Shown piece by piece: positions 19,217 through 27,496 of a stretch of DNA of 64,000 bases (its first letter is position 1; every line of letters starts with the position of its first letter). The DNA is taken from positions 620,001-684,000 of the forward strand of contig NZ_CANLOZ010000003.1 of assembly GCF_947492965.1 (NCBI RefSeq), given 5' to 3'. Source of the stretch: an uncultured Aquimarina sp. (GTDB taxonomy: Bacteria > Bacteroidota > Bacteroidia > Flavobacteriales > Flavobacteriaceae). The translations under genes and the position numbers were made by a program. The notes below the pieces were generated by a model. The model worked only from the letters and a program-made list of their open reading frames with translations. It was not told the DNA's origin and did not search any database.

Positions 19217-20122
19217 TTAAGGAACTTTATACACGAGTCCTACGGAAAATCCAGAGGCTCGATCATAATTCTTTCCACTCATATTGGTAGTGTATCCTGT
19301 AGAAACTCCAATACTCTGTTTATATACAGGGACATAGAGGTCAAAATAAAAGTTAGTGTAATCAACTTCAGTTTCTGGTAGTGCGGCCGCACCACCTGCT
19401 TCAGCAAACTCAGGAGTACCGATATCGAGGCCATCCAAAGAATTTTGTGTTCCTATTTTTGCATGAGCGTAAAACCATTTATTATAATATCCCAGTTTCG
19501 CACTAAAAAGAGTGGCATTTGGGATTTCAAAATCACCATTGTTACGCAAGCTGTACGCTGCTTGCAATTCTACAAACAGATTTCTGGAAGCATTGATTTG
19601 TACAAATCCACATCCATCAATCGCAGTAGCTCCGTTTCCCAATGATAGAATTCCAGCTTCTTCATATCCTCCTACGGGAACGGATACACCTGCGGCGGCG
19701 CCGAAAGCAATTTTCGATACGTTGTTAATTTGAGCATCTAAAACTCGGGCTTTAAAAAACATACTTAAGTCTTGTACTCCGCTTACCTGATCCGTCTGCG
19801 AAACAGGATCTAAAACACCTGTTTCATTTTGCATAGAGATGTAAGGAAGAGTGACTGTGGTTGAGAGCCAATCCAGAATTCCATATTCTCCATAGACACT
19901 GACTACAGAAGAGCTGATCTCTCCCATATTCATTGGGGTCGTTTCCGTTTGCGTATTTCCCATAAAAAAATTGTCATAGCTTTTGTACGAATATGATGAA
20001 GCTACTGTAAACTCGTTCTTTTGTGGAAAAAAACCATTGATGATTGTTTGTGCTGTTAATGAAGAAAAAGAAGTTAAGCAGAGTATAAATAGTGAGGTTT
20101 TAAGGGTAATAATGTTATTCAT
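19217..20122 (-). CDS. Outer-membrane beta-barrel-like protein, unknown
   Basis: 301 residues with a signal peptide (hydrophobic about 9-24, cleavage near SLTAQ). The rest shows alternating short amphipathic beta segments rich in Gly, Tyr and Ser, ending YDRASGFSVGLVYKVP, as expected of an outer-membrane barrel. No transport motif is visible. It is followed 42 nt later by the MauG-like peroxidase, so the two may work together at the cell surface. Confidence 0.7.
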   Translation of the reverse strand: MNNIITLKTSLFILCLTSFSSLTAQTIINGFFPQKNEFTVASSYSYKSYDNFFMGNTQTETTPMNMGEISSSVVSVYGEYGILDWLSTTVTLPYISMQNETGVLDPVSQTDQVSGVQDLSMFFKARVLDAQINNVSKIAFGAAAGVSVPVGGYEEAGILSLGNGATAIDGCGFVQINASRNLFVELQAAYSLRNNGDFEIPNATLFSAKLGYYNKWFYAHAKIGTQNSLDGLDIGTPEFAEAGGAAALPETEVDYTNFYFDLYVPVYKQSIGVSTGYTTNMSGKNYDRASGFSVGLVYKVP

Positions 20123-20258
20123 AATAGAGGGTAATTTAGTTTTAAAAGTATATCAATTTAGTATTGATAACTACTCATGGTTTTTTGCTAAAGCATACAA
20201 GCATAGCGTAAGGTTAGTTCATGATAGTTCTGGCAAAATATTTTTGAGGCAATTTTGG

Positions 20259-21005
20259 CTAATTATTACTAGTTATAGGGGTTTTCTCGTGATTTTTATT
20301 CAAATTCCAATCGTAGGTAACATATTTTTTCTTCATGTTTTTGTCGATGGTAGTTGTAGAATATTCGTTTATAAAATCGATAACATCTATATTGTTACTG
20401 ATAAAATCATCTTCATACCATTCGAATAATTGAGAAATTCTAACTGTCTGAGAGTTAATCTGATTTCTCTGAGGGTCGTTGATGAACTCTCTTGTTCTTT
20501 CATCAAGTGCGTACTCAATATTCTCACTAGTATATGCTCTGTTCCATAGTCTTGGAGAGGACATAGATCCACAATTTAGTAAAAAGTGAATTCTAGGATC
20601 TCCAAATTTTCTTAAGATCTTATGTTCGATATCATCTAAACTATAGCGCACATTATTCGATTTGAAAACTTTTCTTTTCCAAGGATCTTCTAATTGATTG
20701 ATGGATGTGATAGGATATTCATCAATAATCATTTTCATCACCGTTGCATTATATACATTTAGCCAATAAGCTAATTTTTCTTCTTTACTCCAGTGATTTT
20801 CGGGAGAAACATTTTGTAAGTATCTAAAATACTTATAAAATACTATGACATCATTTGTAACTCCATCGTAGTCTACTAAACCATCTTCTGTAACATTAAG
20901 AACTAGGATTTGGTCCCAAGGAGAATGGTCGACAGTTTCCTGGGAATTGATTTGGAACGATACTAAATAAAATAAAATTAGTAATAGGGATTTTGGGATC
21001 TTCAT
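20259..21005 (-). CDS. DUF547 family secreted protein
   Basis: 248 residues from ATG 21003-21005, chosen because a signal peptide (KIPKSLLLILFYLVSFQINSQ) starts there. The DUF547 signature is clear: WSKEEKLAYWLNVYNATVM, DDIEHKILR, DPRIHFLLNCGSMSSPRL. The conserved NxYNA and HFxLNCG-SxSxP elements are present. Function of the family is unknown; a Cys-based hydrolase or peptidase-like role has been suggested from such motifs. A separate transcription unit from the barrel gene is likely. Confidence 0.85.
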   Translation of the reverse strand: MKIPKSLLLILFYLVSFQINSQETVDHSPWDQILVLNVTEDGLVDYDGVTNDVIVFYKYFRYLQNVSPENHWSKEEKLAYWLNVYNATVMKMIIDEYPITSINQLEDPWKRKVFKSNNVRYSLDDIEHKILRKFGDPRIHFLLNCGSMSSPRLWNRAYTSENIEYALDERTREFINDPQRNQINSQTVRISQLFEWYEDDFISNNIDVIDFINEYSTTTIDKNMKKKYVTYDWNLNKNHEKTPITSNN

Positions 21006-21572
21006 TTTGTTAGTTTTTTTGGGGTTATTTACATTTTTTTCAACGTTAGGAAGGACTAAATTAACAAAAAAACGGACGTAATACATTCATGCAACTTTGT
21101 GACAGAAATGATAATAATATAATTCTTACATAAGTTGAAATTAACTTGTAACTTCTTTACTGTTAAACCTTTTAGTGATTTACGGTCAAGATTAATTTCT
21201 GAATAGTGTTTTGTTCTTTCACAAAATTGGGTTCAGATATGCAAAAATGACTTTAAAATTTAAGTGAACTATTATGATCAAAATTCCCGTTAATATTGAT
21301 GCTAGAATTGAATTTAAGGATGCCTAAAAAGGAAGATTATTTAGAATTTTTCATGACGATTTTTTAAGTGTAGAATTGCTTATATTTAATAAAATACAAG
21401 TAAGAAAACATCATTTTTGAAGTGAAAAAGAAGAAAAATGATTAAAATTAGTGAACCTTACAAAAAAACAACACTTTAACATAAAATTAACATTTTATTA
21501 CGGTTTTCAAGTATCAAAATATTCTTTTTTATCGTTTGGAGAATGGCTTTGTAAGCGATGATAATGAGGGAA
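21006..21572. other. Intergenic AT-rich stretch, no gene seen
   Basis: About 570 nt with no convincing coding frame. The longest start-initiated frame is about 17 codons (21274-21327) and lacks support. The part near 21006 presumably holds the DUF547 promoter; nothing else recognisable. Confidence 0.5.
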
Positions 21573-21600
21573 AACATCAAGATAAATGTATCTTGATGTT
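21573..21600. terminator. Strong hairpin terminator-like palindrome
   Basis: Perfect 12-bp arms AACATCAAGATA / TATCTTGATGTT with a 4-nt loop. A long T-run follows at 21609-21617 on the plus strand. It lies downstream (minus sense) of the exonuclease gene and is probably its terminator. Confidence 0.55.
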
Positions 21601-21677
21601 GTGAAGAGTTTTTTTTTTGAATTATGAAAATATTATGATGTATCGCATCTTTTTTGTAAGAATTGATTTCTAGAATG

Positions 21678-22241
21678 TTATCTGTTTATCATTTTTTCTT
21701 TAACTAGAGACCATTGTAAAATTTTTGCAATATTTTTCGCATCATCAACACCTCTATGATGGGTTCCTTCTAAGGGAATATCAAGAATACCTAAAGCTCC
21801 TTTCATACCAACTTTTTTTCGTAACCCTCTGGTTTTTTGGAAAAGGTCCTTTACATTTATGTGGTTTTGCGATAAAGGGTATTCGATATCACGAAATTTA
21901 CATTGCTTTTTCATCATATTTAGATCGTATAGCCCATAGCTAGCCCATGTAAATTGATGTCCTTGGTACTCGGTCCTTACAATTTCACATGCTTCGGCAA
22001 AAGAAATACCTTCTCGATCCAGTAAATCCTGAGTAATTGTTGTTAGTTCCGTGCAAAACGGACTTACTTCTGATTTTTCTGGTTTTACCAGGATTCCTCG
22101 ATTTTTGGTAACCCCTCCAGTTTGCATATCTAGTAAGCAAATACCAATTTCTATTATTTCATTGGTTTGTCCTGGAGGTATCTTACCGTTCCAGCAGGTT
22201 GCTTCTAGATCTATAATTATTATTGTGTTTTTGTTTTCCAT
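21678..22241 (-). CDS. DEDDh 3'-5' exonuclease (ERI1/KapD/RNase T-like)
   Basis: 187 residues forming a single exonuclease domain. Catalytic residues are visible in order: DLEAT near the N-terminus (Asp and Glu), Asp in YGLYDLN, and the HRGVDDA motif (His and Asp) near the C-terminus. ERI1-type enzymes trim RNA 3' ends, often structured RNAs. The context fits: it closes the first RNA-repair cluster (nucleotidyltransferase, TPR protein, PrfH, RtcB), all on the minus strand. A hairpin at 22256-22284 separates it from the nucleotidyltransferase gene. Confidence 0.88.
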   Translation of the reverse strand: MENKNTIIIIDLEATCWNGKIPPGQTNEIIEIGICLLDMQTGGVTKNRGILVKPEKSEVSPFCTELTTITQDLLDREGISFAEACEIVRTEYQGHQFTWASYGLYDLNMMKKQCKFRDIEYPLSQNHINVKDLFQKTRGLRKKVGMKGALGILDIPLEGTHHRGVDDAKNIAKILQWSLVKEKMINR

Positions 22242-22255
22242 TTTATTTATTTTTT

Positions 22256-22284
22256 ACCTCACAAATCCCAAAGACCTGTGAGGT
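22256..22284. repeat. Extragenic palindrome
   Basis: ACCTCACA (22256-22263) and TGTGAGGT (22277-22284) are perfect arms with a 13-nt loop in the gap between the exonuclease and nucleotidyltransferase genes. It may attenuate transcription between them; it resembles the dispersed palindromes of this genome. Confidence 0.5.
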
Positions 22285-22293
22285 TGTAGTTAT

Positions 22294-22842
22294 TTAATTT
22301 TTTGGAATTGTTACCAATTCTTCTCTATCTAAAGGATCGATTCCTTTATCTAGTAGTTTGATTGCTGATTGAACTGCCCAACACTTATCACTAGAGTGTA
22401 TATTAGAGTACAATCCTAATAAATAGGTAGGTTCTACAATCTTCCAACCTTTTACAGTGCGATGAGGGATCTCAGATTTTACGAAAAAATCAATGGTAAT
22501 TCGTATGGATTTTTCATTTTCAGTGATTACCGTTTTTTCGTAGCGTCTAAAATTTTCATCGCTTGGTAAATGATCATAGCGCGTCCATACTTTTTGAAAT
22601 CCATTCTCCAATAATATACACATGACACTGGCTACATCTTTCGGATCAATAAAGAGGTCAATATCTTTATGATCATGTGCATGTTTATATTCTGTATGAC
22701 CTTCTGGAGAGAGAAAATGCCAGGCCCACCCACCTGATAGAATTACTAAATCTTTTAGAAGTTCTAACGCTTCTAATGCATATTTGATTCTATAGGATGG
22801 CCATACTTCTCCATATCTTTTTTTATTATGCGGTGCTCCCAT
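22294..22842 (-). CDS. Nucleotidyltransferase-fold protein (MNT/AbiEii-like)
   Basis: 182 residues from ATG 22840-22842. An upstream in-frame ATG at 22929 would extend into an extragenic repeat and is rejected. The polymerase-beta NTase pattern is visible: LSGGWAWHFL followed by KDIDLFID (DxD metal ligands), with a third Asp likely in ITIDFFV. The protein is short and single-domain. In this setting it may add nucleotides to, or label, RNA 3' ends, but antibiotic-type substrates cannot be excluded. Confidence 0.75.
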   Translation of the reverse strand: MGAPHNKKRYGEVWPSYRIKYALEALELLKDLVILSGGWAWHFLSPEGHTEYKHAHDHKDIDLFIDPKDVASVMCILLENGFQKVWTRYDHLPSDENFRRYEKTVITENEKSIRITIDFFVKSEIPHRTVKGWKIVEPTYLLGLYSNIHSSDKCWAVQSAIKLLDKGIDPLDREELVTIPKN

Positions 22843-22855
22843 GGTTTTTTGTTTT

Positions 22856-22972
22856 TTTGTCATCCCAGTACAGACTGGGATCCATTGTTGTATGATAAAA
22901 CAATTCACTAAATGGATTCCAGCCTGCATTTCGACAAGCTCAATGTAACAGACTGGAATGACATGTTTGTAT
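22856..22972. repeat. Dispersed extragenic repeat (GTCAT..CCAG type)
   Basis: Two imperfect inverted modules: TGTCATCCCAG..CTGGGATCCATT and AATGGATTCCAG..CTGGAATGACAT. The whole element is an imperfect palindrome of about 117 nt, with an internal 'ttcgacaagctcaatgtaac' segment shared with repeats at 48-50 kb. It sits between the TPR and nucleotidyltransferase genes. Confidence 0.75.
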
Positions 22973-22974
22973 AA

Positions 22975-23529
22975 TTAGTTACTTTTCTTCTTCGACTTTT
23001 TAGAAGAATTCTTAGTTTTTTTGGCTTTTTTCTTGTTGTTACTTTTCTTCCTCGGCATTTTATCTTTAATCCTTTTTTCATCACCTTCTACATCACTAAT
23101 AAAGTAGTTGTTATATGCATATATCTTAGCAGTTTTTAATACTTTAAGAGCTGCTTTGTACTCTTGTTTTTGCTCTAAAAGAATTCCCTTTTTTAGATAT
23201 AACACCGCTTTATCTGTTCCTTTAATGGTTAAAGCAAAGTCGATTAACTTTTCAGCTTCATCATAGTCTTCGTTCCAAAGTAATACATTGATATATTTTG
23301 GATACACATCTAACGCATACATATCTGCAGCTAATGCTTGCTGATAATATTCCTTTGCTTCTTCGTAATTTCTTAGATTCTCTGCATAGATCTGACCCAT
23401 TAGACATAACGCTATTGGATTTTTGTCATCATATGATAGTGCATAGTTCAAAGATTCTACCGCTTCTTCCAGATTGTATGGATAAGCATCTAATGCCTGA
23501 AATAAATATTTGTCTAGTAAATTGCTCAT
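22975..23529 (-). CDS. TPR protein with Lys-rich C-terminal tail
   Basis: 184 residues. About four tetratricopeptide-like repeats (about 10-150), for example LCLMGQIYAENLRNYEEAKEYYQQAL and AVLYLKKGILLEQKQEYKAALKVL. The C-terminal ~30 residues are almost all Lys, Ser and Asn, which suggests contact with RNA or ribosomes. It starts 4 nt downstream of prfH on the same strand, so it is likely cotranslated and may act as an adaptor in the PrfH-RtcB pathway. Confidence 0.82.
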   Translation of the reverse strand: MSNLLDKYLFQALDAYPYNLEEAVESLNYALSYDDKNPIALCLMGQIYAENLRNYEEAKEYYQQALAADMYALDVYPKYINVLLWNEDYDEAEKLIDFALTIKGTDKAVLYLKKGILLEQKQEYKAALKVLKTAKIYAYNNYFISDVEGDEKRIKDKMPRKKSNNKKKAKKTKNSSKKSKKKSN

Positions 23530-23533
23530 GACG

Positions 23534-24229
23534 TTAGTATTTTAATTCGTTGCGCAAATCGTTTTTTAATTGTTGACGATTTGAGGCGTACGATTGTTTT
23601 TTCTTTATTTTCTTAAAATCAGTTCCCTTAAACTTTCTAACAGGATTACCACGTGCTACATTCAAATGATTTTCCCATTGATCGCATAGCGACTTTTGTA
23701 TGTTTTGGAGTTGACTTTGGTATACTTTTTCTTTTAATCTTTCGATTGCTATTTTTTTATTTTGATGTTGTGATCTGCTGTCCATTACCACTACTTGATC
23801 TCCTGTTGGGTGATAGGTAGCTCTTACGGCAGAATTCACCTTGTTTACATTTTGGCCACCAGGACCTGAACTGCGCATGGTTTGAAAAGAGATTTCTTGT
23901 GCTTTAATACTTAGCTGTTCTACCTGTTTGATCTCGTACATTCCTATAAACCAGTTTTTACGTTTATGATATTTTCGAAATGTTGAGGTTCCTATCCATT
24001 GAATAGTACCCAACCATGTAGAGAGAAAAGTATCAATTTCTTTTCCTTTTAATTGCACTGTTGCCGATTGTACAGTACCATTTTGACTTCCTTTTTCTCT
24101 ATGTAGTACTATATACTTATATGCATTAGCTTTTATTTCTTCTAAAAAAAGTTTTAAGACTTGTGCAACTACCCAGCAACATTCTGAAGGTCCTCTTCCA
24201 GCCGTTATTTGAATTATTTTAGTTTTCAT
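23534..24229 (-). CDS. prfH: Peptide chain release factor homolog PrfH
   Basis: 231 residues. The peptidyl-tRNA hydrolysis motif GGQ is in SSGPGGQNVNKVNSA, followed by DSRSQHQNKKIA, the usual class-I release-factor core. The codon-recognition domain with PxT/SPF is absent, as in PrfH. PrfH is known to free ribosomes whose 16S decoding centre has been cut, so that the partner RtcB2 can reseal the rRNA. RtcB is the next gene upstream (142 nt away, separated by an extragenic repeat), which matches the known pairing. Confidence 0.92.
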   Translation of the reverse strand: MKTKIIQITAGRGPSECCWVVAQVLKLFLEEIKANAYKYIVLHREKGSQNGTVQSATVQLKGKEIDTFLSTWLGTIQWIGTSTFRKYHKRKNWFIGMYEIKQVEQLSIKAQEISFQTMRSSGPGGQNVNKVNSAVRATYHPTGDQVVVMDSRSQHQNKKIAIERLKEKVYQSQLQNIQKSLCDQWENHLNVARGNPVRKFKGTDFKKIKKKQSYASNRQQLKNDLRNELKY

Positions 24230-24242
24230 TTTTATTTTCTTT

Positions 24243-24366
24243 TTGCGTTAAGGATAAAGCGGTTACCCCACAGGTTGTGTGCCCTGAGGTCCTCGAAGGG
24301 CAAACAATCAAGGAGTATGAGCGAAAGCCTGACCCCGAAAAGTATGCATCGGGGTAACGCCCAAAT
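24243..24366. repeat. Extragenic palindromic repeat inside the rtcB-prfH operon
   Basis: A GC-richer element of about 120 nt bounded by the inverted sequences GCGGTTACCCC and GGGGTAACGCC. It includes internal short inverted segments (GAGGtCCTC-like, CCCCGAA..TCGGGG). It is similar to elements often found at random intergenic sites in Bacteroidota and probably has no coding role. It separates prfH from rtcB and could affect their relative expression. Confidence 0.65.
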
Positions 24367-24370
24367 CACT

Positions 24371-25762
24371 TTACTTATCCATTCGTACAATTTTAGGAGT
24401 AAAGGTTCCTACAACTTCTACAAGCTCTTGCTGGTTTGCCATTACTTTGGTAATATCCTTGTACGCCATTGGAGCTTCATCAATTCCTCCACCAATTAGG
24501 GTAACATCATTTGCTTTTAGCTCTTTTTTGATGTCACTTTTGGTAAATTTCTCTTTACACTTTCTTCTGGAATGTAATCTTCCGGCTCCATGAGAAGCAG
24601 ACTGCAAGCTCTCTGGATTTCCAAGTCCACGAACAATAAACCCTGGTGCTACCATAGATCCAGGAATGATTCCTAACTCACCTTTGGCGGCAGGAGTAGC
24701 TCCTTTTCGATGTACAATACATTCTTCGCCGTTTACCTCTTGCTTCCAGGCAAAGTTGTGATGATTCTCAATTTTGGCTACAGGTCTTGCTCCCAATAAT
24801 TTTCCAATTCTGGCATGAATATTATCATGGCATGCTTGCGCATAGTCACCTGCAAGGTTCATTGCTAACCAATATTCTTGTCCATCATGCGTATCCAAAT
24901 CCAACCATGCTAATTGCTGTACATGTTTTGGTAATGGACATTGCTTGGTAGCTAAATAGGTATAGTGCTTTGCAATATTGGCTCCTAGTCCTCTGGAACC
25001 ACTATGTGATAACACACCTATATAAGAACCGATTGCTAATCCCCATTGATTATTAGGATCTGAGATATCTACTGCTCCAAATTCTACAAAGTGATTTCCT
25101 CCGCCAGAAGTTCCCAATTGTTTATAAGCTTTGTCTTTTAATCTTTTTACTAACGGAATATCTTTAAATTCCGATCGCTCAAAGATCTCGTGATCATGCT
25201 TTACTTTATGGGTTTCATACATTCCGAATTTTGTATGTTCGGAAAGGATGTTTTCTAGCTGATGCTTTTTTCCTTTTAGATAAGAAGTTGCTATTGGATA
25301 AATAGTTAAACACATTCTACATCCAATGTCTACTCCAACTCCATACGGAATCACTGCATTTTTGGTGGCTAACACACCACCAATAGGTAAACCATAACCA
25401 CTATGTGCATCTGGCATCAATGCTCCAGCAACCGAAACCGGTAACTTTAGTGCATCAAACAATTGATATTTTGCTTGATCCTCGATTTCATTCTCACCAT
25501 AGATCTGGAATGGAGCTCTCGTGGTTTTCAACGCATGCTTTTTTACCTCAACAGGTTTTAGCAAACTTTCTGCAATTTTACCCCAAATCCCGTCACCTTG
25601 ATATGCTTCTGGATTTAGTAATACTTTTTTTGCTTCTTGTAATATTTGTTCTTTCTTTACTCTTTTTTGATATCGATTAATCTGACCCAATGTCACATTA
25701 ATACTATTGTTTTTTGGAAAGCCTAATTTGATTAAGTCTTTTCCGCTTAATTTCTTTCCCAT
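24371..25762 (-). CDS. rtcB: RtcB-family RNA ligase (PrfH-associated, RtcB2 type)
   Basis: 463 residues. RtcB joins 2',3'-cyclic-phosphate or 3'-phosphate ends to 5'-OH ends using Mn2+ and GTP. Metal and nucleotide motifs are present: VGVDIGCRM (metal Cys), SGGGNHFVEF, SHSGSRGLG, and SHGAGRLHSR with the guanylylated His. The start overlaps the upstream unknown gene by 16 nt. Placement beside prfH, and only moderate likeness to the second RtcB at 36357, suggest the subtype dedicated to 16S rRNA repair; that subtype call is inferred from context. Confidence 0.93.
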   Translation of the reverse strand: MGKKLSGKDLIKLGFPKNNSINVTLGQINRYQKRVKKEQILQEAKKVLLNPEAYQGDGIWGKIAESLLKPVEVKKHALKTTRAPFQIYGENEIEDQAKYQLFDALKLPVSVAGALMPDAHSGYGLPIGGVLATKNAVIPYGVGVDIGCRMCLTIYPIATSYLKGKKHQLENILSEHTKFGMYETHKVKHDHEIFERSEFKDIPLVKRLKDKAYKQLGTSGGGNHFVEFGAVDISDPNNQWGLAIGSYIGVLSHSGSRGLGANIAKHYTYLATKQCPLPKHVQQLAWLDLDTHDGQEYWLAMNLAGDYAQACHDNIHARIGKLLGARPVAKIENHHNFAWKQEVNGEECIVHRKGATPAAKGELGIIPGSMVAPGFIVRGLGNPESLQSASHGAGRLHSRRKCKEKFTKSDIKKELKANDVTLIGGGIDEAPMAYKDITKVMANQQELVEVVGTFTPKIVRMDK

Positions 25763-26436
25763 GATATTTCTTCGTTTATAATGTCCTGGATATTATATTT
25801 TTTAAGATCTCTTAGTTTGCTATTCGTTTGTAGCTTTTCTTTTCTAAGTTTTGGTGTTTGCCAATGATCTTTCCAGTTATATTGTTTTTGTACTTCTTCG
25901 AAGTATCCGTGTTTTAACAACTTCTGTTCTAACAAAGCGTCTTCACTTTCTAGTTTAGGATCAATCCGTTTACTATGGGTTACATAAGCTCTTGTAAATT
26001 TGATCTTATAGCTGCCTTTGGGGAGATTTACATAAAATCGAAGCCTTACTTTTTTTTCCTTTGTATAGTATCGAAACGGTACACACATTCGCTGTGCGCC
26101 ATCACTAAGCTTATTAAAGGATCTTCTGCTAATGGTTGGTAAATCTTTATGGATTAAATACCTCGATATTTCCTCGTACCATTTACTTTCAGCTTCTTCT
26201 TTTGTTCTTCCCCAAAAGGATTTTACAAGCTTTTCGTGCAGTTCAATGATATATTCTTGGTTTTTATATTTTTCGACCTGTTTGGTAATGACTGATTCTT
26301 TGAACCATCCATGTCTTATAGGTTTCTCTAATTTTATATATCCAAGATTTCGTTGTGCTGCCCAAATTTTGCGTTGTCTCCTTTTGATGCTTCGAACTTC
26401 TTTTTGCCTTTGGCCTTTGATATGTGCCGGTCTCAT
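25747..26436 (-). CDS. Unknown basic protein coupled to RtcB
   Basis: 229 residues, strongly basic at the N-terminus (KGQRQKEVRSIKRRQRK) and C-terminus (LRKEKLQTNSKLRDLKK), without signal or membrane span. The middle has conserved-looking aromatic/basic segments (MCVPFRYYTKEKKVRLRFYVNLPKG is beta-rich). It overlaps the start of rtcB by 16 nt, so the two are translationally coupled. An RNA-binding or end-recognition role is plausible but not shown by any motif. Confidence 0.75.
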   Translation of the reverse strand: MRPAHIKGQRQKEVRSIKRRQRKIWAAQRNLGYIKLEKPIRHGWFKESVITKQVEKYKNQEYIIELHEKLVKSFWGRTKEEAESKWYEEISRYLIHKDLPTISRRSFNKLSDGAQRMCVPFRYYTKEKKVRLRFYVNLPKGSYKIKFTRAYVTHSKRIDPKLESEDALLEQKLLKHGYFEEVQKQYNWKDHWQTPKLRKEKLQTNSKLRDLKKYNIQDIINEEISWERN

Positions 26437-26452
26437 TAAACATATTGTTTCG

Positions 26453-26475
26453 TTTGTAATAGTTTTACAAATGAT
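26453..26475 (-). promoter_or_regulatory. Palindrome and -7-like box upstream of the rtcB-prfH operon
   Basis: TTTGTAA (26453-26459) and TTACAAA (26465-26471) form a 7-bp-arm inverted repeat with a 5-nt centre. It overlaps a minus-strand -7-like box (ATCATTTG, plus 26468-26475), 17 nt before the first gene. The repressor-like position is suggestive. The TACGCA/TGCGTA operator found at the other RNA-repair promoters is not present here. Confidence 0.35.
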
Positions 26476-26664
26476 TCCAGCTTATCTTCTGATACCTGAA
26501 ATCCTAACTGTTTTGGCTATAAAATTTCATGTGAATTATTTTTAAAAGTTTGTTCTTAATGTTTTATGTTCGGAACATTTCAATAACATTCTTATAAAAC
26601 TTGAGTACGCTTGGTGAAGCAACCCAGATTAGAAAGTCTAGTAAAAAAGAAGTTTTATGAAAAT

Positions 26665-26697
26665 AAAAGTCCGAAACTTTTGTTGGCTTCGGACTTT
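26665..26697 (-). terminator. Intrinsic terminator
   Basis: AAAGTCCGAA (26666-26675) and TTCGGACTTT (26688-26697) are perfect 10-nt arms with a 12-nt loop. A T-rich tail follows on the minus strand. It ends the small transcript that includes the 27-aa frame at 26720-26803. Confidence 0.65.
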
Positions 26698-26719
26698 ATA
26701 AGAAACTGTTGTATGCAGT

Positions 26720-26803
26720 TTATGAGTTATAGAAGTCCCGAAGCATATGCATAAAAGAACCTTGTTCTCTTAGTGCATCTGTGTGTAAATCTCTAAAGGT
26801 CAT
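26720..26803 (-). CDS. Putative 27-aa small ORF
   Basis: A short frame MTFRDLHTDAL..MLRDFYNS, followed after 22 nt by a strong terminator and preceded by a -7 box (minus CATATTTG, plus 26904-26911). The promoter block is related to that at 211-265. The leader contains the dispersed palindrome CCCGATAGCTATCGGG (26859-26874). It could be a small protein or a short noncoding RNA; no family is known to me. Confidence 0.25.
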   Translation of the reverse strand: MTFRDLHTDALREQGSFMHMLRDFYNS

Positions 26804-27101
26804 TATACTTCGGTTATTAATAGTTATTAATTTTTTGTCTTTACACTTCGACTCCCGATAGCTATCGGGACAGTGCGACATTTGTTATTGCTTTATTGCG
26901 GTGCAAATATGAAATCTATTTTTTAATTACGCAAATAAAATTTCAATTTAATTAATTGATTTTTAGGTATTTATGATTATTTTTGAGCAAAGAAAATCCT
27001 GTCTGTCTTTCGACAAATATCTAATCAGCTGAGAATCTTTTTACTATCGTTCAAATAACTTTGTATCTGATTGCAATTTTTTTAGAATAAAAACATAAAA
27101 A

Positions 27102-27127
27102 AAGCGTCCAATTTGTTTTGGACGCTT
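27102..27127 (-). terminator. Intrinsic terminator, copy of the hairpin at 438-461
   Basis: AAGCGTCCA (27102-27110) and TGGACGCTT (27119-27127) with a T-run on the minus strand (plus A-run 27094-27103). The upstream segment 27187-27193 (minus GGACGCT) can pair with the AGCGTCC arm, as in the copy at 522-528. There a G-to-A change keeps the pairing as a wobble. Confidence 0.6.
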
Positions 27128-27166
27128 AAAAGAAATATAATCATTCTAGTTTTTTATCTATGCTTT

Positions 27167-27220
27167 CTATTCGAAAACGACTTTACAGCGTCCTTTTTTA
27201 TGTATTGAAAATGGATTCAT
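27167..27220 (-). CDS. Putative 17-aa small ORF or small RNA
   Basis: Frame MNPFSIHKKGRCKVVFE, with a -7-like box (minus CATATTTG, plus 27259-27266) about 40 nt upstream and a terminator 40 nt downstream. It is the counterpart of the frame at 512-616. The conserved part is the nucleotide segment around the GGACG motif that can pair with the terminator. A regulatory RNA is as likely as a peptide. Confidence 0.22.
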   Translation of the reverse strand: MNPFSIHKKGRCKVVFE

Positions 27221-27496
27221 AGATGTTAAACTTGATTTTTTGGTTCTTACTTCAGCTGCAAATATGGGATTATTTTAAAGAGAAATCCAAATTTGAGCAC
27301 TAATTCATTTTAATTCTCAATAAGATGTATAGCTAAATCAACATAAAATAACAGAAGTATTTTGAACTAAAAAACAAATTTCTTCGTTAAAAATTATCAT
27401 CGTAGCTACTGCTATGCTTCAAATTTTTGTCTCGAACTTTGCTTTTGATCTCCAAAATCTTTTACGCCATTTTATATTAATTTAGCTATGTCGTTT

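Noticed and set aside
22843..22929. N-terminal extension of the nucleotidyltransferase
   Set aside because: It is encoded by the dispersed GTCATCCCAG palindrome element rather than by domain sequence.
26919..26948. Fifth copy of the repair operator near TTACGCA at 26927
   Set aside because: Only one arm is present and its distance from the -7 box (14-15 bp rather than 7) does not fit.
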